In this document: positions 8,887 through 17,695 of the stretch, piece after piece
How positions within the stretch are numbered: position 1 is the first letter of the stretch
How the letters are laid out: each line of letters opens with the position of its first letter
Assembly (NCBI GenBank): GCA_045652705.1
Contig: JAZRUV010000034.1
Span: 1 to 32,329 of the forward strand
Reading direction: 5' to 3'
DNA length: 32,329 bases
DNA from: UMGS1649 sp045652705
Lineage (GTDB): Bacteria > Bacillota > Clostridia > TANB77 > CAG-465
Notes under the pieces: generated by a model
Databases searched by the model: none
What the model saw: only the letters and a program-made list of their open reading frames with translations
Told to the model about the DNA's origin: nothing
Position numbers and translations under genes: made by a program

Positions 8887-9774
8887 TTATTTATCCGTCC
8901 CTTCTATATTAATTAATTTTCCCCACTCTTTATCGTATTCTAAAGGTTGGATTTTCATTAAACCACCACAAGGAGTATATGTTAGTTCTCCAAAATATAT
9001 TTTGTTGTTTTCTTCAAACCAATCAACTCTGACAAAAGTAAAATCTTTTGCAAGTTCCTCGCTTAACTTACACATTAATTCAAAGTTCTTTGGCAATTGA
9101 GCATCATCCATTACTTTATAATCACTTCTACTATATGGAGCTTTGTTGCCATTTTTATCAAAAAAACATACTTGTTCATCTATCCCCTGACCAAAACCAC
9201 TTGCAATGTACATAAACTCAACTTTTCCATTAAAGCAATAAAATTTATAATCTGTGATATTTCCACCTAAATATTTTTCACAAATTATTTTAGGTTTTAT
9301 TTTGCTATAATGAGGTTCAGCATTAAATTTGCCAAAATCTTCTTTTAACCATTTATTTAGTTTTTTTCTAGTTTGGGCTATGTTTAATTTGCTTTTATCA
9401 TCACAAATAATATTGTACCCGCATCCATGATTACACTTTAATGCGAATTGATTAGGTAGTTTGTCGAAATCTATATCATTAGCATTATCCCAAACTCCCA
9501 ACAATTCATTTAAGTATTGTCCCATTCCTTTTTGTTCAATATATTCTCTAACCAAATATTTATCCGCACACTTAATTGCGTCTGCATTATTTGGCCACTC
9601 ATATAATTTAAGCCATTGTAATTTTTCATTGAAAGTTGTTGGTTCATTTAAGTTCAAATTATATCCCAATAAATGTTTAAAATATATTTTAGATACAAAC
9701 TCTGGGCTTGTCATATGATATGCTAAAACTTGAAGTTTTCTTCTTATATTGTAAACTATTCCTTTTTCCGGCAT
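8887..9774 (-). CDS. TupA-like ATP-grasp protein (copy 3 of 3, diverged)
   Basis: This 295-residue relative of the two other ATP-grasp proteins keeps FNEKLQWLKLY (48-58), a glycine loop KCNHGCGYN, CEKYLGGNITDYKFYCFNG and the closing strands FVRVDWFE and FGELTYTP. It differs from copies 1 and 2 through most of its length and has cysteines around the glycine loop (CNHGCG in place of CTHNSGG). It therefore probably handles a different substrate. Like them, it would be expected to form an amide or similar bond at the cost of ATP during repeat-unit assembly; this is inference. It starts 6 nt after the GT2 gene. The GGTGG before ATG 9774 is somewhat distant (11 nt). Confidence 0.8.
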   Translation of the reverse strand: MPEKGIVYNIRRKLQVLAYHMTSPEFVSKIYFKHLLGYNLNLNEPTTFNEKLQWLKLYEWPNNADAIKCADKYLVREYIEQKGMGQYLNELLGVWDNANDIDFDKLPNQFALKCNHGCGYNIICDDKSKLNIAQTRKKLNKWLKEDFGKFNAEPHYSKIKPKIICEKYLGGNITDYKFYCFNGKVEFMYIASGFGQGIDEQVCFFDKNGNKAPYSRSDYKVMDDAQLPKNFELMCKLSEELAKDFTFVRVDWFEENNKIYFGELTYTPCGGLMKIQPLEYDKEWGKLINIEGTDK

Positions 9775-9780
9775 AATACT

Positions 9781-10554
9781 CTAATCCACCTTTCTTACAT
9801 ATATTATTTTTTTTACAACTCCAAAAAACAAGTTTCTAATTGTATTAAAATAAGCTATTATATTATTTTGTCCTTCTCCATTTTTATATAAAATATAATG
9901 ATGTTTTATTAGTTTAATTTTACTCTGATTTGAAATAGAACCAGATCTTATTCTATATTTAGCTAAATTTTCATTTAATAAATAGCATTTTTCTTTCTTA
10001 ATAACTTTTAACCACATGGCGTAATCATTATTCTTCTTTAAATTTTCTATCTGTACTAAGCCTATTTTTTCTCTATCATACATTACCGTCAAACATCCTG
10101 GCCAACAGTAATTGTACATACCAATTTTACCTATTTTTTTAGGACCTGTTACTACTTTATTTAACTTTTCACCTTTTTCATTTATAACTTCATAATTGGT
10201 ATAAGTAAAATAGCAATTGTTTTTCTGCATAAATTCAATTTGTTTTTCTAGTTTATCTTCAGTCCACAAATCGTCACTATCTAGAAATGCAATATACTTG
10301 CCTTTTGCTTCTTTTATTGCTGTATTTCTCGCTATTGCTGCTCCTTGATTTTTCTCTAAAATTTGATAACTTATTCTTTTATCTTTCTCTACACATTTGT
10401 TAACAATTTTTTCGGTATTGTCTGTAGAACGGTCATCAACAATCAAAAGTTCCCAGTTTTTATATGTTTGATTTAGTACAGAATTTATCGTTTCTTCTAT
10501 AAATTTAGCGCAGTTATATGTTGGCATTATTATCGATACTAATTCTTGTTTCAT
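9781..10554 (-). CDS. Glycosyltransferase family 2
   Basis: This 257-residue GT-A enzyme has the start VSIIMPTYNCAKFIEETI (6-23), a first acidic cluster VDDRSTDNTEKI (39-50) and the metal-binding FLDSDDLWTEDKL (90-102). This is the textbook pattern of inverting GT2 transferases. After residue 130 it becomes lysine-rich and less conserved, as usual for the acceptor half. It follows the phosphoglycosyl transferase by 17 nt with an AAGGGG ribosome binding site. It is a good candidate for the second-sugar transferase, acting on the product of PglC-type loading, but that order is inferred from gene order only. Confidence 0.87.
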   Translation of the reverse strand: MKQELVSIIMPTYNCAKFIEETINSVLNQTYKNWELLIVDDRSTDNTEKIVNKCVEKDKRISYQILEKNQGAAIARNTAIKEAKGKYIAFLDSDDLWTEDKLEKQIEFMQKNNCYFTYTNYEVINEKGEKLNKVVTGPKKIGKIGMYNYCWPGCLTVMYDREKIGLVQIENLKKNNDYAMWLKVIKKEKCYLLNENLAKYRIRSGSISNQSKIKLIKHHYILYKNGEGQNNIIAYFNTIRNLFFGVVKKIIYVRKVD

Positions 10555-10571
10555 AGTATACCCCTTATTTT

Positions 10572-11231
10572 TTATCCTACTTTTAATTTTCTATCATACT
10601 CTTCTTGAGTTATTTTATTTGTTCTTAACAAATAATCACACAAATCTTCTGCAGTTTCCATTCCATCAGTTTCTATATCTTCTCTTTTGAAAACCTTAAC
10701 AAATGTTTTTATTATTATTTTTAAATCATTAATAAAGGTTATATTTTCGATATATTCTAAATCATAATTAATTTTTTCTTCCCAAGTAATGTTGTTCCTT
10801 CCACTTACTTGTGCAAGACCTGTTAACCCTTGTCTTACAGTATGTCTCTTTCTTTGGGTTTCTGTCATAAACCACATATCTCTTACTAATTGTGGTCTAG
10901 GTCCTACTATACTCATATCTCCTTTTATTATATTTATAAGCTCTGGAAGTTCATCTAAACTTGTGCTTCTAAGTAACTTTCCAAACTTTGTAAGTCTTTT
11001 ATCGTCAGGAAGAAGATTGCCGTTTTCATCTTTTTCATTAGTCATAGTTCTAAATTTATATAGTTTAAATATCTTTTCATCTTTTCCTGGTCTATCTTGT
11101 TTAAATATTACTGGACTACCATGCTTTATTCTTACTAGTATAGCTATTACTAACAAAACTGGTGAAAGTATTATTAAAGCCATAGTACTTAATACTACAT
11201 CTAAAATTCTTTTAACATATTTTTTATACAT
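10572..11231 (-). CDS. PglC-like phosphoglycosyl transferase (priming enzyme)
   Basis: This 219-residue protein has the small monotopic phosphoglycosyl transferase architecture. A single re-entrant hydrophobic helix contains Ser23-Pro24, followed by the amphipathic and catalytic region. The Asp93-Glu94 pair lies in TSLDELPEL, at the same residue numbers as the catalytic pair of Campylobacter PglC. KFRTMT (59-64) and VGPRPQL follow. It moves a sugar-1-phosphate from UDP onto undecaprenyl phosphate at the cytosolic membrane face and so starts every repeat unit. The C-terminal tail after about residue 185 (GMETAEDLCDYLLRTNKI) is extra relative to the core fold. Because it follows PglF- and PglE-like genes, its substrate is probably a UDP-4-amino-6-deoxy sugar. 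Confidence 0.88.
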   Translation of the reverse strand: MYKKYVKRILDVVLSTMALIILSPVLLVIAILVRIKHGSPVIFKQDRPGKDEKIFKLYKFRTMTNEKDENGNLLPDDKRLTKFGKLLRSTSLDELPELINIIKGDMSIVGPRPQLVRDMWFMTETQRKRHTVRQGLTGLAQVSGRNNITWEEKINYDLEYIENITFINDLKIIIKTFVKVFKREDIETDGMETAEDLCDYLLRTNKITQEEYDRKLKVG

Positions 11232-11248
11232 CTTAATCCCCTATTTTT

Positions 11249-12385
11249 TTATTTATTCCAAAGATTTTTTATTATGTCTATTACTTTTTGTTGTTCTTCA
11301 CAAGTCATCTTTGTATCACTTGGAAGACATACTCCCCTTGCAAATATATCTTCACATACTGCTTCAGCATCATCACTTGCTTTAATAAAATCTGTATTAG
11401 CAAATACCGGTTGCATATGCATTGGTTTCCATATTGGTCTTGCTTCGATGTTGTTTTCTTCTAATGCTACTATCATATCCAATGGCTTAACACTGCTATT
11501 TTCATCTAACAATATTGTAGACAACCAATAATTAGGTCTTTGGCTTGCATCTACTGTTTGCATTTGTATGTCTTGTATATCTTTAAATCCTTCTTTATAC
11601 ATATTGAATATTTCTGTTTTCTTTGCCACTCTGTCTTCTAAAACCTTTAGTTGTCCTCTACCGATACCAGCGCAAATGTTGCTCATTCTGTAGTTATAAC
11701 CTATTTCTTTATGTTCATAATGTCTTGCTGGTTCTCTGGCTTGTGTTGCCCAAAATCTAGCTTTAGCTATAGCATCCTTATCTTCAGATACAAGCATTCC
11801 ACCACCAGAAGTTGTTATAATTTTATTTCCGTTGAATGAGAATATTCCAAACTTACCAAATGTCCCTGTAAATTTGCCATTTACAGTTGTTCCTAAGCTT
11901 TCTGCTGCATCCTCTATTAATGTAACATTATGTTTTTCACATATTCTTGCAATCTCTTCAATATTTGCAGCTATTCCATATAAATGAACTACTAATACTG
12001 CTTTTACATTTGGATACTTTTCAAAAGCTTTTTCTAGGGCTACCGGATCCATGTTATATGTATCTTTTTCACTGTCTATAAATACAGGAATTGCTCCTTC
12101 ATATACAACCGGATTTACTGTTGCGGAGAATGTAAGTGAAGAGCAAAATACTATATCTCCTCTTTTTACTCCTGCTGCTTTTATAGCTAAATGAAGTGCT
12201 GCTGTACCTGCAGATAAAGCCGCTGCATGACCAGTTCCAACATAAGTTGCAAGTTCCTCTTCAAACTTATTTACATTTTCACCAAGTGGTGCTATCCAGT
12301 TTGTATCAAATGCCTCTTTTACATAAGCTTGTTCATAACCTTCGTCAGACATATGTGGCGAAGCTAAAAATATTCTTTTATTCAT
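11249..12385 (-). CDS. PLP-dependent sugar aminotransferase (DegT/DnrJ/EryC1 family, PglE-like)
   Basis: This 378-residue fold-type-I aminotransferase carries LSAGTAALHLAI (57-68), the cofactor aspartate in LIEDAAESLG (156-165) and the Schiff-base Lys188 in SFNGNKIITTSGGG (183-196). It would convert the UDP-4-keto-6-deoxy sugar made by the upstream dehydratase into a 4-amino sugar, using glutamate as the amino donor. The length matches PglE and related enzymes. It starts 6 nt after the dehydratase and is followed 17 nt later by the PglC-like gene, the same functional trio as in bacillosamine pathways. No PglD-like N-acetyltransferase is in the window, so the 4-amino group may stay free or be modified elsewhere. 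Confidence 0.88.
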   Translation of the reverse strand: MNKRIFLASPHMSDEGYEQAYVKEAFDTNWIAPLGENVNKFEEELATYVGTGHAAALSAGTAALHLAIKAAGVKRGDIVFCSSLTFSATVNPVVYEGAIPVFIDSEKDTYNMDPVALEKAFEKYPNVKAVLVVHLYGIAANIEEIARICEKHNVTLIEDAAESLGTTVNGKFTGTFGKFGIFSFNGNKIITTSGGGMLVSEDKDAIAKARFWATQAREPARHYEHKEIGYNYRMSNICAGIGRGQLKVLEDRVAKKTEIFNMYKEGFKDIQDIQMQTVDASQRPNYWLSTILLDENSSVKPLDMIVALEENNIEARPIWKPMHMQPVFANTDFIKASDDAEAVCEDIFARGVCLPSDTKMTCEEQQKVIDIIKNLWNK

Positions 12386-12391
12386 ATATAA

Positions 12392-14389
12392 TTACCTCTC
12401 TACTAAACTTAAATTTTCTTTTTCTTGTTTTTCTATTTCAGACTCCCCTGTATCCTTATCTAAAGTTATAACATACTGTATCTTTTTAGATTTTTTCATG
12501 TGCTTGTTCATAGATTTAGTATGTTGTGGCTCTTCAATAAAAGTAGGAACAATCTTCTTAATTATTTTCTTAATCTTATCATTATTTACAGCATCTTTCG
12601 AATTTACTACTTTTCTGAGTATTGCTAAATCTTTATGTACTTCTTTAGCGTCAAAATCCATAATTTTTGTTACCATTATTTTTTCATGGATCGTTTTTGA
12701 AAGACCTTCTTCTGCAACAAGTAACTCTTCATATAATTTTTCTCCAGGTCTTAGTCCTGTAATTTTTATAGGCATGTCCACATTTGGTTCATAACCACTA
12801 AGTCTTACCATTTTTTCAGCTAGGTCATAAATCTTAACTGGTTCTCCCATATCTAATACAAATATTTCTCCACCTTCAGCAAATGTAATTGCTTGAAGTA
12901 TAAGTCCTACTGCTTCAGGTATTGTCATAAAGTATCTTGTTATATCTTTATGTGTAACTGTTACAGGTCCACCCTGAGCAATTTGTTTCTTAAATATTGG
13001 GATTACCGAGCCATGACTTCCAAGTACATTTCCAAATCTTACTGCAACATAATTTGTCTTAGATTTAGAATTTTGCATTTGGATTATCATCTCACAAATT
13101 CTCTTTGTAGCTCCCATAACACTTGTAGGATTAACTGCTTTATCTGTAGAAACAAGTATAAACTTATCTACCTCAAAATCATTGGCTGCTTTTGCTACAT
13201 TGTATGTTCCAAACACATTGTTTTTTATTGCTTCTATCGGACTTGTTTCCATTAGTGGAACATGTTTATGTGCAGCCGCATGGAAAACGATTTCCGGTTT
13301 ATATTTTTCAAATATTTCATTAATTCTTTTACTATCTCTTACACTTGCTATTATTGCTGTAAGATTAAGTTCTGGATATTTTTTTCTAATTTCTAATTCT
13401 ATTTCATAAAGTGTATTTTCATAAATATCTACCATTAATAGTTCTCTTGCTCCAAAACTTGCAATTTGCCTACAAAGTTCAGAACCTATTGAACCACCAC
13501 CGCCAGTAACAAGAACTATTTTATCTTTAATAAACGCTGCTATATCGTCATTCTCAAGTCTAATTGGATCACGTCCAAGCAAATCTTCTATTTCAACATC
13601 TTTAAATGTATTTATTTTAAGTGGCTTGTTGCTATACAGTATTTCCTTCATATCTGGAATTACTTTTACTTGAGCTTTTGTTTGATTACATATATTTAAT
13701 ATCTCTGTTTTCTCTTTTTTATCTATATTAGCTATTGCAAATAAAATTACATCCACATTATACTTTTCACAAGTAGATATAATTTTATTTCTTCCACCTA
13801 TTACGTTTATTCCACTTATACTACTATTTTGCTTTGTAGTATTATCGTCTATAACACCTACTACTTTGTAGTTTCTGTCTAGTCTTGGTAAAAGGTCACG
13901 TATAACTTGTAGTCCTGCATTACCTGCACCAATGATTAAAATACTTTGTGATGTAGGTCTAGCCAGTCTTATTCTCTCTATAAACGATAGTAAAAATCTA
14001 AAGCATACCCTAGCCATTACCATTAGTCCTACTACAAAACATGATGCAAGTATATTTACTCTAAATCCTAACGTCTCGTACTTAAGGCCAGCACATACTA
14101 AAGTAGAAATTACCCCAGATATTATACAAAGCACCAAATACATAGTATATTCTCTTGCCCCTGTATATTCAGTAATACTTCTATACACTCTAAATATTAA
14201 AAACATTGCTATATATACACATACTGCAACTATACATGTAGTTAATAATCTTGAATCTAATATATTTAAACTATTCGTCAAAAAAGCAGTAGCTATAAAA
14301 TATGATACTAATACAACTATTGCATCAAATATAACTAAAATACCTCTTCTTATATATTTATTATTATTAAAAAGTTTTACTATTTGCAT
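12392..14389 (-). CDS. PglF/CapD-like UDP-N-acetylglucosamine 4,6-dehydratase
   Basis: This 665-residue protein has about four N-terminal membrane helices (15-130), a first Rossmann domain with IIGAGNAGLQVIRDL (152-166) and a catalytic NAD domain with TGGGGSIG (295-302) and AAAHKHVPLME (371-381). It has Met425 in SVMGATK (423-429) in place of the usual Tyr of YxxxK. That Met replacement is normal in the PglF/CapD/FlaA1 group. The reaction is NAD-dependent 4,6-dehydration of UDP-GlcNAc to the 4-keto-6-deoxy sugar at the membrane. The last ~60 residues are charged and low in conservation. It is the first gene of the polysaccharide operon, directly behind the promoter at 14439-14467, with AGGTGG before its ATG. 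Confidence 0.9.
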   Translation of the reverse strand: MQIVKLFNNNKYIRRGILVIFDAIVVLVSYFIATAFLTNSLNILDSRLLTTCIVAVCVYIAMFLIFRVYRSITEYTGAREYTMYLVLCIISGVISTLVCAGLKYETLGFRVNILASCFVVGLMVMARVCFRFLLSFIERIRLARPTSQSILIIGAGNAGLQVIRDLLPRLDRNYKVVGVIDDNTTKQNSSISGINVIGGRNKIISTCEKYNVDVILFAIANIDKKEKTEILNICNQTKAQVKVIPDMKEILYSNKPLKINTFKDVEIEDLLGRDPIRLENDDIAAFIKDKIVLVTGGGGSIGSELCRQIASFGARELLMVDIYENTLYEIELEIRKKYPELNLTAIIASVRDSKRINEIFEKYKPEIVFHAAAHKHVPLMETSPIEAIKNNVFGTYNVAKAANDFEVDKFILVSTDKAVNPTSVMGATKRICEMIIQMQNSKSKTNYVAVRFGNVLGSHGSVIPIFKKQIAQGGPVTVTHKDITRYFMTIPEAVGLILQAITFAEGGEIFVLDMGEPVKIYDLAEKMVRLSGYEPNVDMPIKITGLRPGEKLYEELLVAEEGLSKTIHEKIMVTKIMDFDAKEVHKDLAILRKVVNSKDAVNNDKIKKIIKKIVPTFIEEPQHTKSMNKHMKKSKKIQYVITLDKDTGESEIEKQEKENLSLVER

Positions 14390-14438
14390 TTTTCCCCACC
14401 TTCAACACATATGTTTTTACATAATTATTGACAATAAT

Positions 14439-14467
14439 ATAATATCACAAAGTATAAAAATATTCAA
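14439..14467 (-). promoter_or_regulatory. Sigma-A-type promoter of the polysaccharide operon
   Basis: On the minus strand TTGAAT (14467-14462), a 17-nt spacer and TATTAT (14444-14439) lie about 50 nt before the first start codon. The terminator of the surface-protein operon lies just upstream. I see no operator or attenuator in the remaining leader. Confidence 0.6.
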
Positions 14468-14528
14468 CAACTTTGTAGTTATTTGGCATATTTTGTCGTG
14501 GTTTGTTTTTCATGTTTGTATACGCAAA

Positions 14529-14556
14529 AAAATGAAGTGGTTTCCCACTTCATTTT
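14529..14556 (-). terminator. Intrinsic terminator of the dockerin/cadherin-like operon
   Basis: A perfect 12-bp stem (AAAATGAAGTGG with CCACTTCATTTT) and a 4-nt loop start 14 nt after the stop codon at 14570. Read on the minus strand, a run of seven T overlaps and follows the stem. It separates this operon from the polysaccharide operon promoter. Confidence 0.85.
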
Positions 14557-14569
14557 TACTTACATTTTA

Positions 14570-15673
14570 CTATTTATTTTCTTTTTTCTTCTTAACTACA
14601 ATGTATATAGTTTCAGCAACAATAAGAAGTAATAGTATTAATATAATTATTAGCCAAATAGTATTGTTTTCTTCTTCAACTGTGTCAGCTGATGGAGCAA
14701 CATTTACAGTAATTGTATATGTTGTAACTGTTCCGTCTTTTTCAGTAACAATCAATTTAACTTCGTTTTCACCTACTTGTAGGTTTTCTGCTCCTTCAAT
14801 TACCACTTTAGAATCTTTGTCAGCCAATACATATTCAAGTTCTACACTTGTTATTCCCACAGAGTCCACTGTATATTTGTATTTGTCTGGTTCAAATTCT
14901 GGTGAAAGTTCATAACCTTTAACTTTAAGATCTAGAAGTGGAGCATGACCATATGCACTCTTAACTACTGTTATTGTATATGTTTTAGTTGTTCCATCTT
15001 CAGCTGTAACAACAACTTTAACTATGTTGTTACCAGTTACGAAATTTTCATCTCCAGTAATTTTTACTTTCGCTTTAGAATCGTTAACTGTTGCTTTTAA
15101 ACCCAAACTTGTAACCGTTTTGTCTACATGTACAGTATAATTCGTTTTGTTTTTACTAAAGTCTAAATCTACAACACTTGATGTTAAGTTCTTTAATGTT
15201 GCATCAGAAGATTTTTTTACTACTGTTTCTTTATCTTCATTTTTATTTGAAGTACCTGGCTTTGTTGGTTCTGTTGGTGTAGTTGCTTTTGCATTAACTG
15301 TTATTGTTATTGTTCTTTTATTTGTAAGTAAATTGTATTCATTATCCGAAACATTCTCTGGATTTATTGTTATTGTAGCTTTTCCTGCTTTAACACCTTT
15401 AATTGTTACTGTTGTAGAAGCTGGATCATGGCTACCATCTATCCACATAGCTGATTTGCTAACAGTAGCAACAGCTGGATTTGAAGATGACACTGTAAAC
15501 TTACCAGCAGATTGTTTTGCTGTTATTGTTAACGTAGCTGTTTTACCTTCAGTTATTGTTGTTTTATTCACACCAGCACTATACGAACCAGCAGCAAATA
15601 CATTCATAGGAAGTACAGTTAGAACAAGCATTAAAACTGTTACTATTCCTAATACTTTTTTAAACTTTCTCAT
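14570..15673 (-). CDS. Surface protein with Ig-like and two cadherin-like beta-sandwich domains
   Basis: This is a 367-residue exported protein. The signal peptide is about residues 1-28 (ending NVFAAG). A bacterial Ig-like (Big_2-like) domain covers about 30-125, with the typical SSNPAVATVS and GVKAGKATITI strands. A Thr/Pro/Lys linker (128-155) follows, then two cadherin-like beta-sandwich domains (about 157-238 and 243-328), each ending in a GTTKTYTITV or GTVTTYTITV strand. The C-terminus is one membrane helix and a lysine-rich tail without an LPXTG motif, so the protein stays membrane-anchored with its domains outside. It follows the dockerin gene by 16 nt and ends at a strong terminator. 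It may be the structural or binding partner of the dockerin protein, but I see no recognisable cohesin in it. Confidence 0.75.
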   Translation of the reverse strand: MRKFKKVLGIVTVLMLVLTVLPMNVFAAGSYSAGVNKTTITEGKTATLTITAKQSAGKFTVSSSNPAVATVSKSAMWIDGSHDPASTTVTIKGVKAGKATITINPENVSDNEYNLLTNKRTITITVNAKATTPTEPTKPGTSNKNEDKETVVKKSSDATLKNLTSSVVDLDFSKNKTNYTVHVDKTVTSLGLKATVNDSKAKVKITGDENFVTGNNIVKVVVTAEDGTTKTYTITVVKSAYGHAPLLDLKVKGYELSPEFEPDKYKYTVDSVGITSVELEYVLADKDSKVVIEGAENLQVGENEVKLIVTEKDGTVTTYTITVNVAPSADTVEEENNTIWLIIILILLLLIVAETIYIVVKKKKENK

Positions 15674-15689
15674 TCTTTCTTACCCCCTT

Positions 15690-17588
15690 TTATAACCCTA
15701 TTTCTGTTCCATCCATGATGTAGTTTTTAATCATCATGTAGTCTCTTGCGTCAACTAATTTATCTCTATATGTATCTGCAGCGATTAAGCTTATCTTAGA
15801 TATGTTTTCTCCATCCATTATATAATTTTTAATCATCATATAGTCTCTTGCATCAATTAGACCGTCTGCATAAATATCTCCAAGTACTGCAAACGTTACC
15901 AACCCTAATGTTTCTTCACTTAATTTTATAGTAATTGTAGATGCAGTTCTTATTTTGCTATTTGCTGTATTTGCATATGTTACTACGCTTGAATGTTCCG
16001 TAGGTATACCTAATTCTTTTGTAAATTCACTTGTAGGTATAAATTTATTTGTTAATATATATCCATCCATTTCAGCACATTCATATTTTCTAGCAGCATC
16101 GCTATTTTCTTTTACCAATGTAGCTGATATAGATAATAATATATTTTCATTGTATATTGTATATACATAGTTTGCCATTTTAGCTAAATCTGCTTTTACA
16201 TCTTCGCGTTTTGCTAAAAGTTCTGTGTCTACTCTAGATTTCAAAGCTTTTAGATTTGTAAGTGTTGTAAATCTAGCTGCAGTTATAGCTCTTAACTCGT
16301 TTTGAGTCGTTTCTGAAACAGTACCATTTTGGTATGTATCCATAACTTCGCCCTCAATTGAAGAATCTATATGATCTAAGTATTCTACAATTTCTTCAGC
16401 TATATATTCTGTTAAGTTATTTATTTGAGTTTTAAAGTTATTATTTATGTACTCTTTGTTATATGCTGATGTGTCTACAAATCCAAGCGCTACCATAAGC
16501 CCCGCTTTTTTAGCTAAATCTTTCATATTAGCCGGCAACTTTTGTACAAACATAGATACTGTTAAACTATCTATTGTATCTTTATACTCTGCATAGTAAT
16601 CTAATGCTTCATTTGCATATTCTATCATTGTATCTACTTCAACATCATATGCAAGGTTTATAACCACATCCATGTAATCTTCTGCACAACCATCTATTAT
16701 TGTTTTTGCAAAATCTACATAATCTTTTTCAACTGCTTTTATTTTATTTGCAACAGCAGTTTTTTGAGCATCTGTAAACATTAATAAATCTTGTTCTGGT
16801 AAGGTGTCTAATTCCATAAGTTTGTCTTTTAAGTCAAGAGCTATCTCTTTAACTTCTTGTAGATGCGCTTTAAGCTCTGCTCCGCCATTTGCGCTATTTA
16901 GTGCAGCCTTTAATGTATCTATAACTGCAACTCTATCTTTAGCTTTAACTTCTGTTAAAAGTTCTTTAACAAGATCTAGTGTTAAAGCATCTTCAAAAGT
17001 AGAAACATAATTTGGTATAATAGACTCTAATCTAACATTAATATCCAAAGCTAAGCTATGAGCTTGTTCTAATATTTTCATCATGTCATTATACGTTTCA
17101 GTAGTATCTACTTCTAATCCTAATTCTTCAGTTATATCTACAACTTTATTTACAACTTGTTTAATTTCTTCTGGTTTTAGGTTTGTGTAACCACCTTTTA
17201 CTTCTTCGACAATATCTTTATTGTCTTCTACCAAGTCATAAAAAGCATCTTCTACTGCTTTTGTTGATGATAAAAGCTCATCTGCTCCCTCAACTGTTGA
17301 AACTTCAAGTTCTGCCTTTAATGCATCAATCCTTTCTGTCATTCCTTCTTCTAGAACTAATCCATTCATTAAATCATCAATTGTGTCTTTACTTTCATCG
17401 CTTAATGAATCGACAACATTTGAATAAGTAGCTAGTTCTTCTTCATATGCATCTTTTACTCCTTGAATATCTGCTTGTATACCGTCTAATCTATCTAATA
17501 AGTCTTCTGCACTTATTGCTAAAACAGGCGTAAACATAGGAAGAGCAACGACAATAGCTAAAAATATTCTTATAAGTTTATTTTTCAT
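15690..17588 (-). CDS. Secreted helical protein with C-terminal type I dockerin
   Basis: This is a 632-residue protein. The signal peptide is about residues 1-25 (MKNKLIRIF...PVLAISA). About 500 residues of acidic, mostly helical and coiled-coil-like sequence follow without any enzyme motif I recognise. A short beta-rich segment (about 530-568) leads into a dockerin of two calcium-loop repeats (570-627). Dockerins bind cohesin modules of scaffold proteins outside the cell; here the partner is not in the window. AGGAGG stands 7 nt before ATG 17588, and a good promoter lies at 17651-17679. It is cotranscribed with the Ig/cadherin-like gene. The large helical part lacks a family I can name; an adhesin or spacer role is possible, an enzyme seems unlikely. 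Confidence 0.78.
   Translation of the reverse strand: MKNKLIRIFLAIVVALPMFTPVLAISAEDLLDRLDGIQADIQGVKDAYEEELATYSNVVDSLSDESKDTIDDLMNGLVLEEGMTERIDALKAELEVSTVEGADELLSSTKAVEDAFYDLVEDNKDIVEEVKGGYTNLKPEEIKQVVNKVVDITEELGLEVDTTETYNDMMKILEQAHSLALDINVRLESIIPNYVSTFEDALTLDLVKELLTEVKAKDRVAVIDTLKAALNSANGGAELKAHLQEVKEIALDLKDKLMELDTLPEQDLLMFTDAQKTAVANKIKAVEKDYVDFAKTIIDGCAEDYMDVVINLAYDVEVDTMIEYANEALDYYAEYKDTIDSLTVSMFVQKLPANMKDLAKKAGLMVALGFVDTSAYNKEYINNNFKTQINNLTEYIAEEIVEYLDHIDSSIEGEVMDTYQNGTVSETTQNELRAITAARFTTLTNLKALKSRVDTELLAKREDVKADLAKMANYVYTIYNENILLSISATLVKENSDAARKYECAEMDGYILTNKFIPTSEFTKELGIPTEHSSVVTYANTANSKIRTASTITIKLSEETLGLVTFAVLGDIYADGLIDARDYMMIKNYIMDGENISKISLIAADTYRDKLVDARDYMMIKNYIMDGTEIGL
15696..15881 (-). 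repeat. Two near-identical dockerin calcium-loop repeats
   Basis: Codons 570-593 and 604-627 encode loops DIYADGLIDARD and DTYRDKLVDARD, both followed by the same helix YMMIKNYIMDG. The usual third loop residue Asn/Asp is Tyr in both, and the second loop also has Lys for Gly. The DNA of the two copies is also very alike, which suggests a recent internal duplication. Confidence 0.8.
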
Positions 17589-17650
17589 TTTTTTCCTCCT
17601 TTTTCTTTAATATATTTATCCCCTAAATAAACATACTTTTATATGATGAT

Positions 17651-17679
17651 ATATTACTACAAAATACTTTTATAGTCAA
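17651..17679 (-). promoter_or_regulatory. Sigma-A-type promoter of the dockerin operon
   Basis: On the minus strand TTGACT (17679-17674), 17 nt and TAATAT (17656-17651) lie 60-90 nt before the dockerin gene. The promoter sits immediately after the stop codon of the beta-helix gene. I found no terminator between them, so read-through from upstream is possible. Confidence 0.6.
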
Positions 17680-17695
17680 TAATTTTGTCGTTTAT

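Noticed and set aside
10789..11385. 198-codon plus-strand open frame
   Set aside because: It is a shadow of the PglC-like and PglE-like genes on the other strand; both of these have intact active sites.
13932..14915. 327-codon plus-strand open frame
   Set aside because: It is antisense to the PglF-like gene and the cadherin-like gene, spans their promoter and terminator, has no ribosome binding site and resembles no family.
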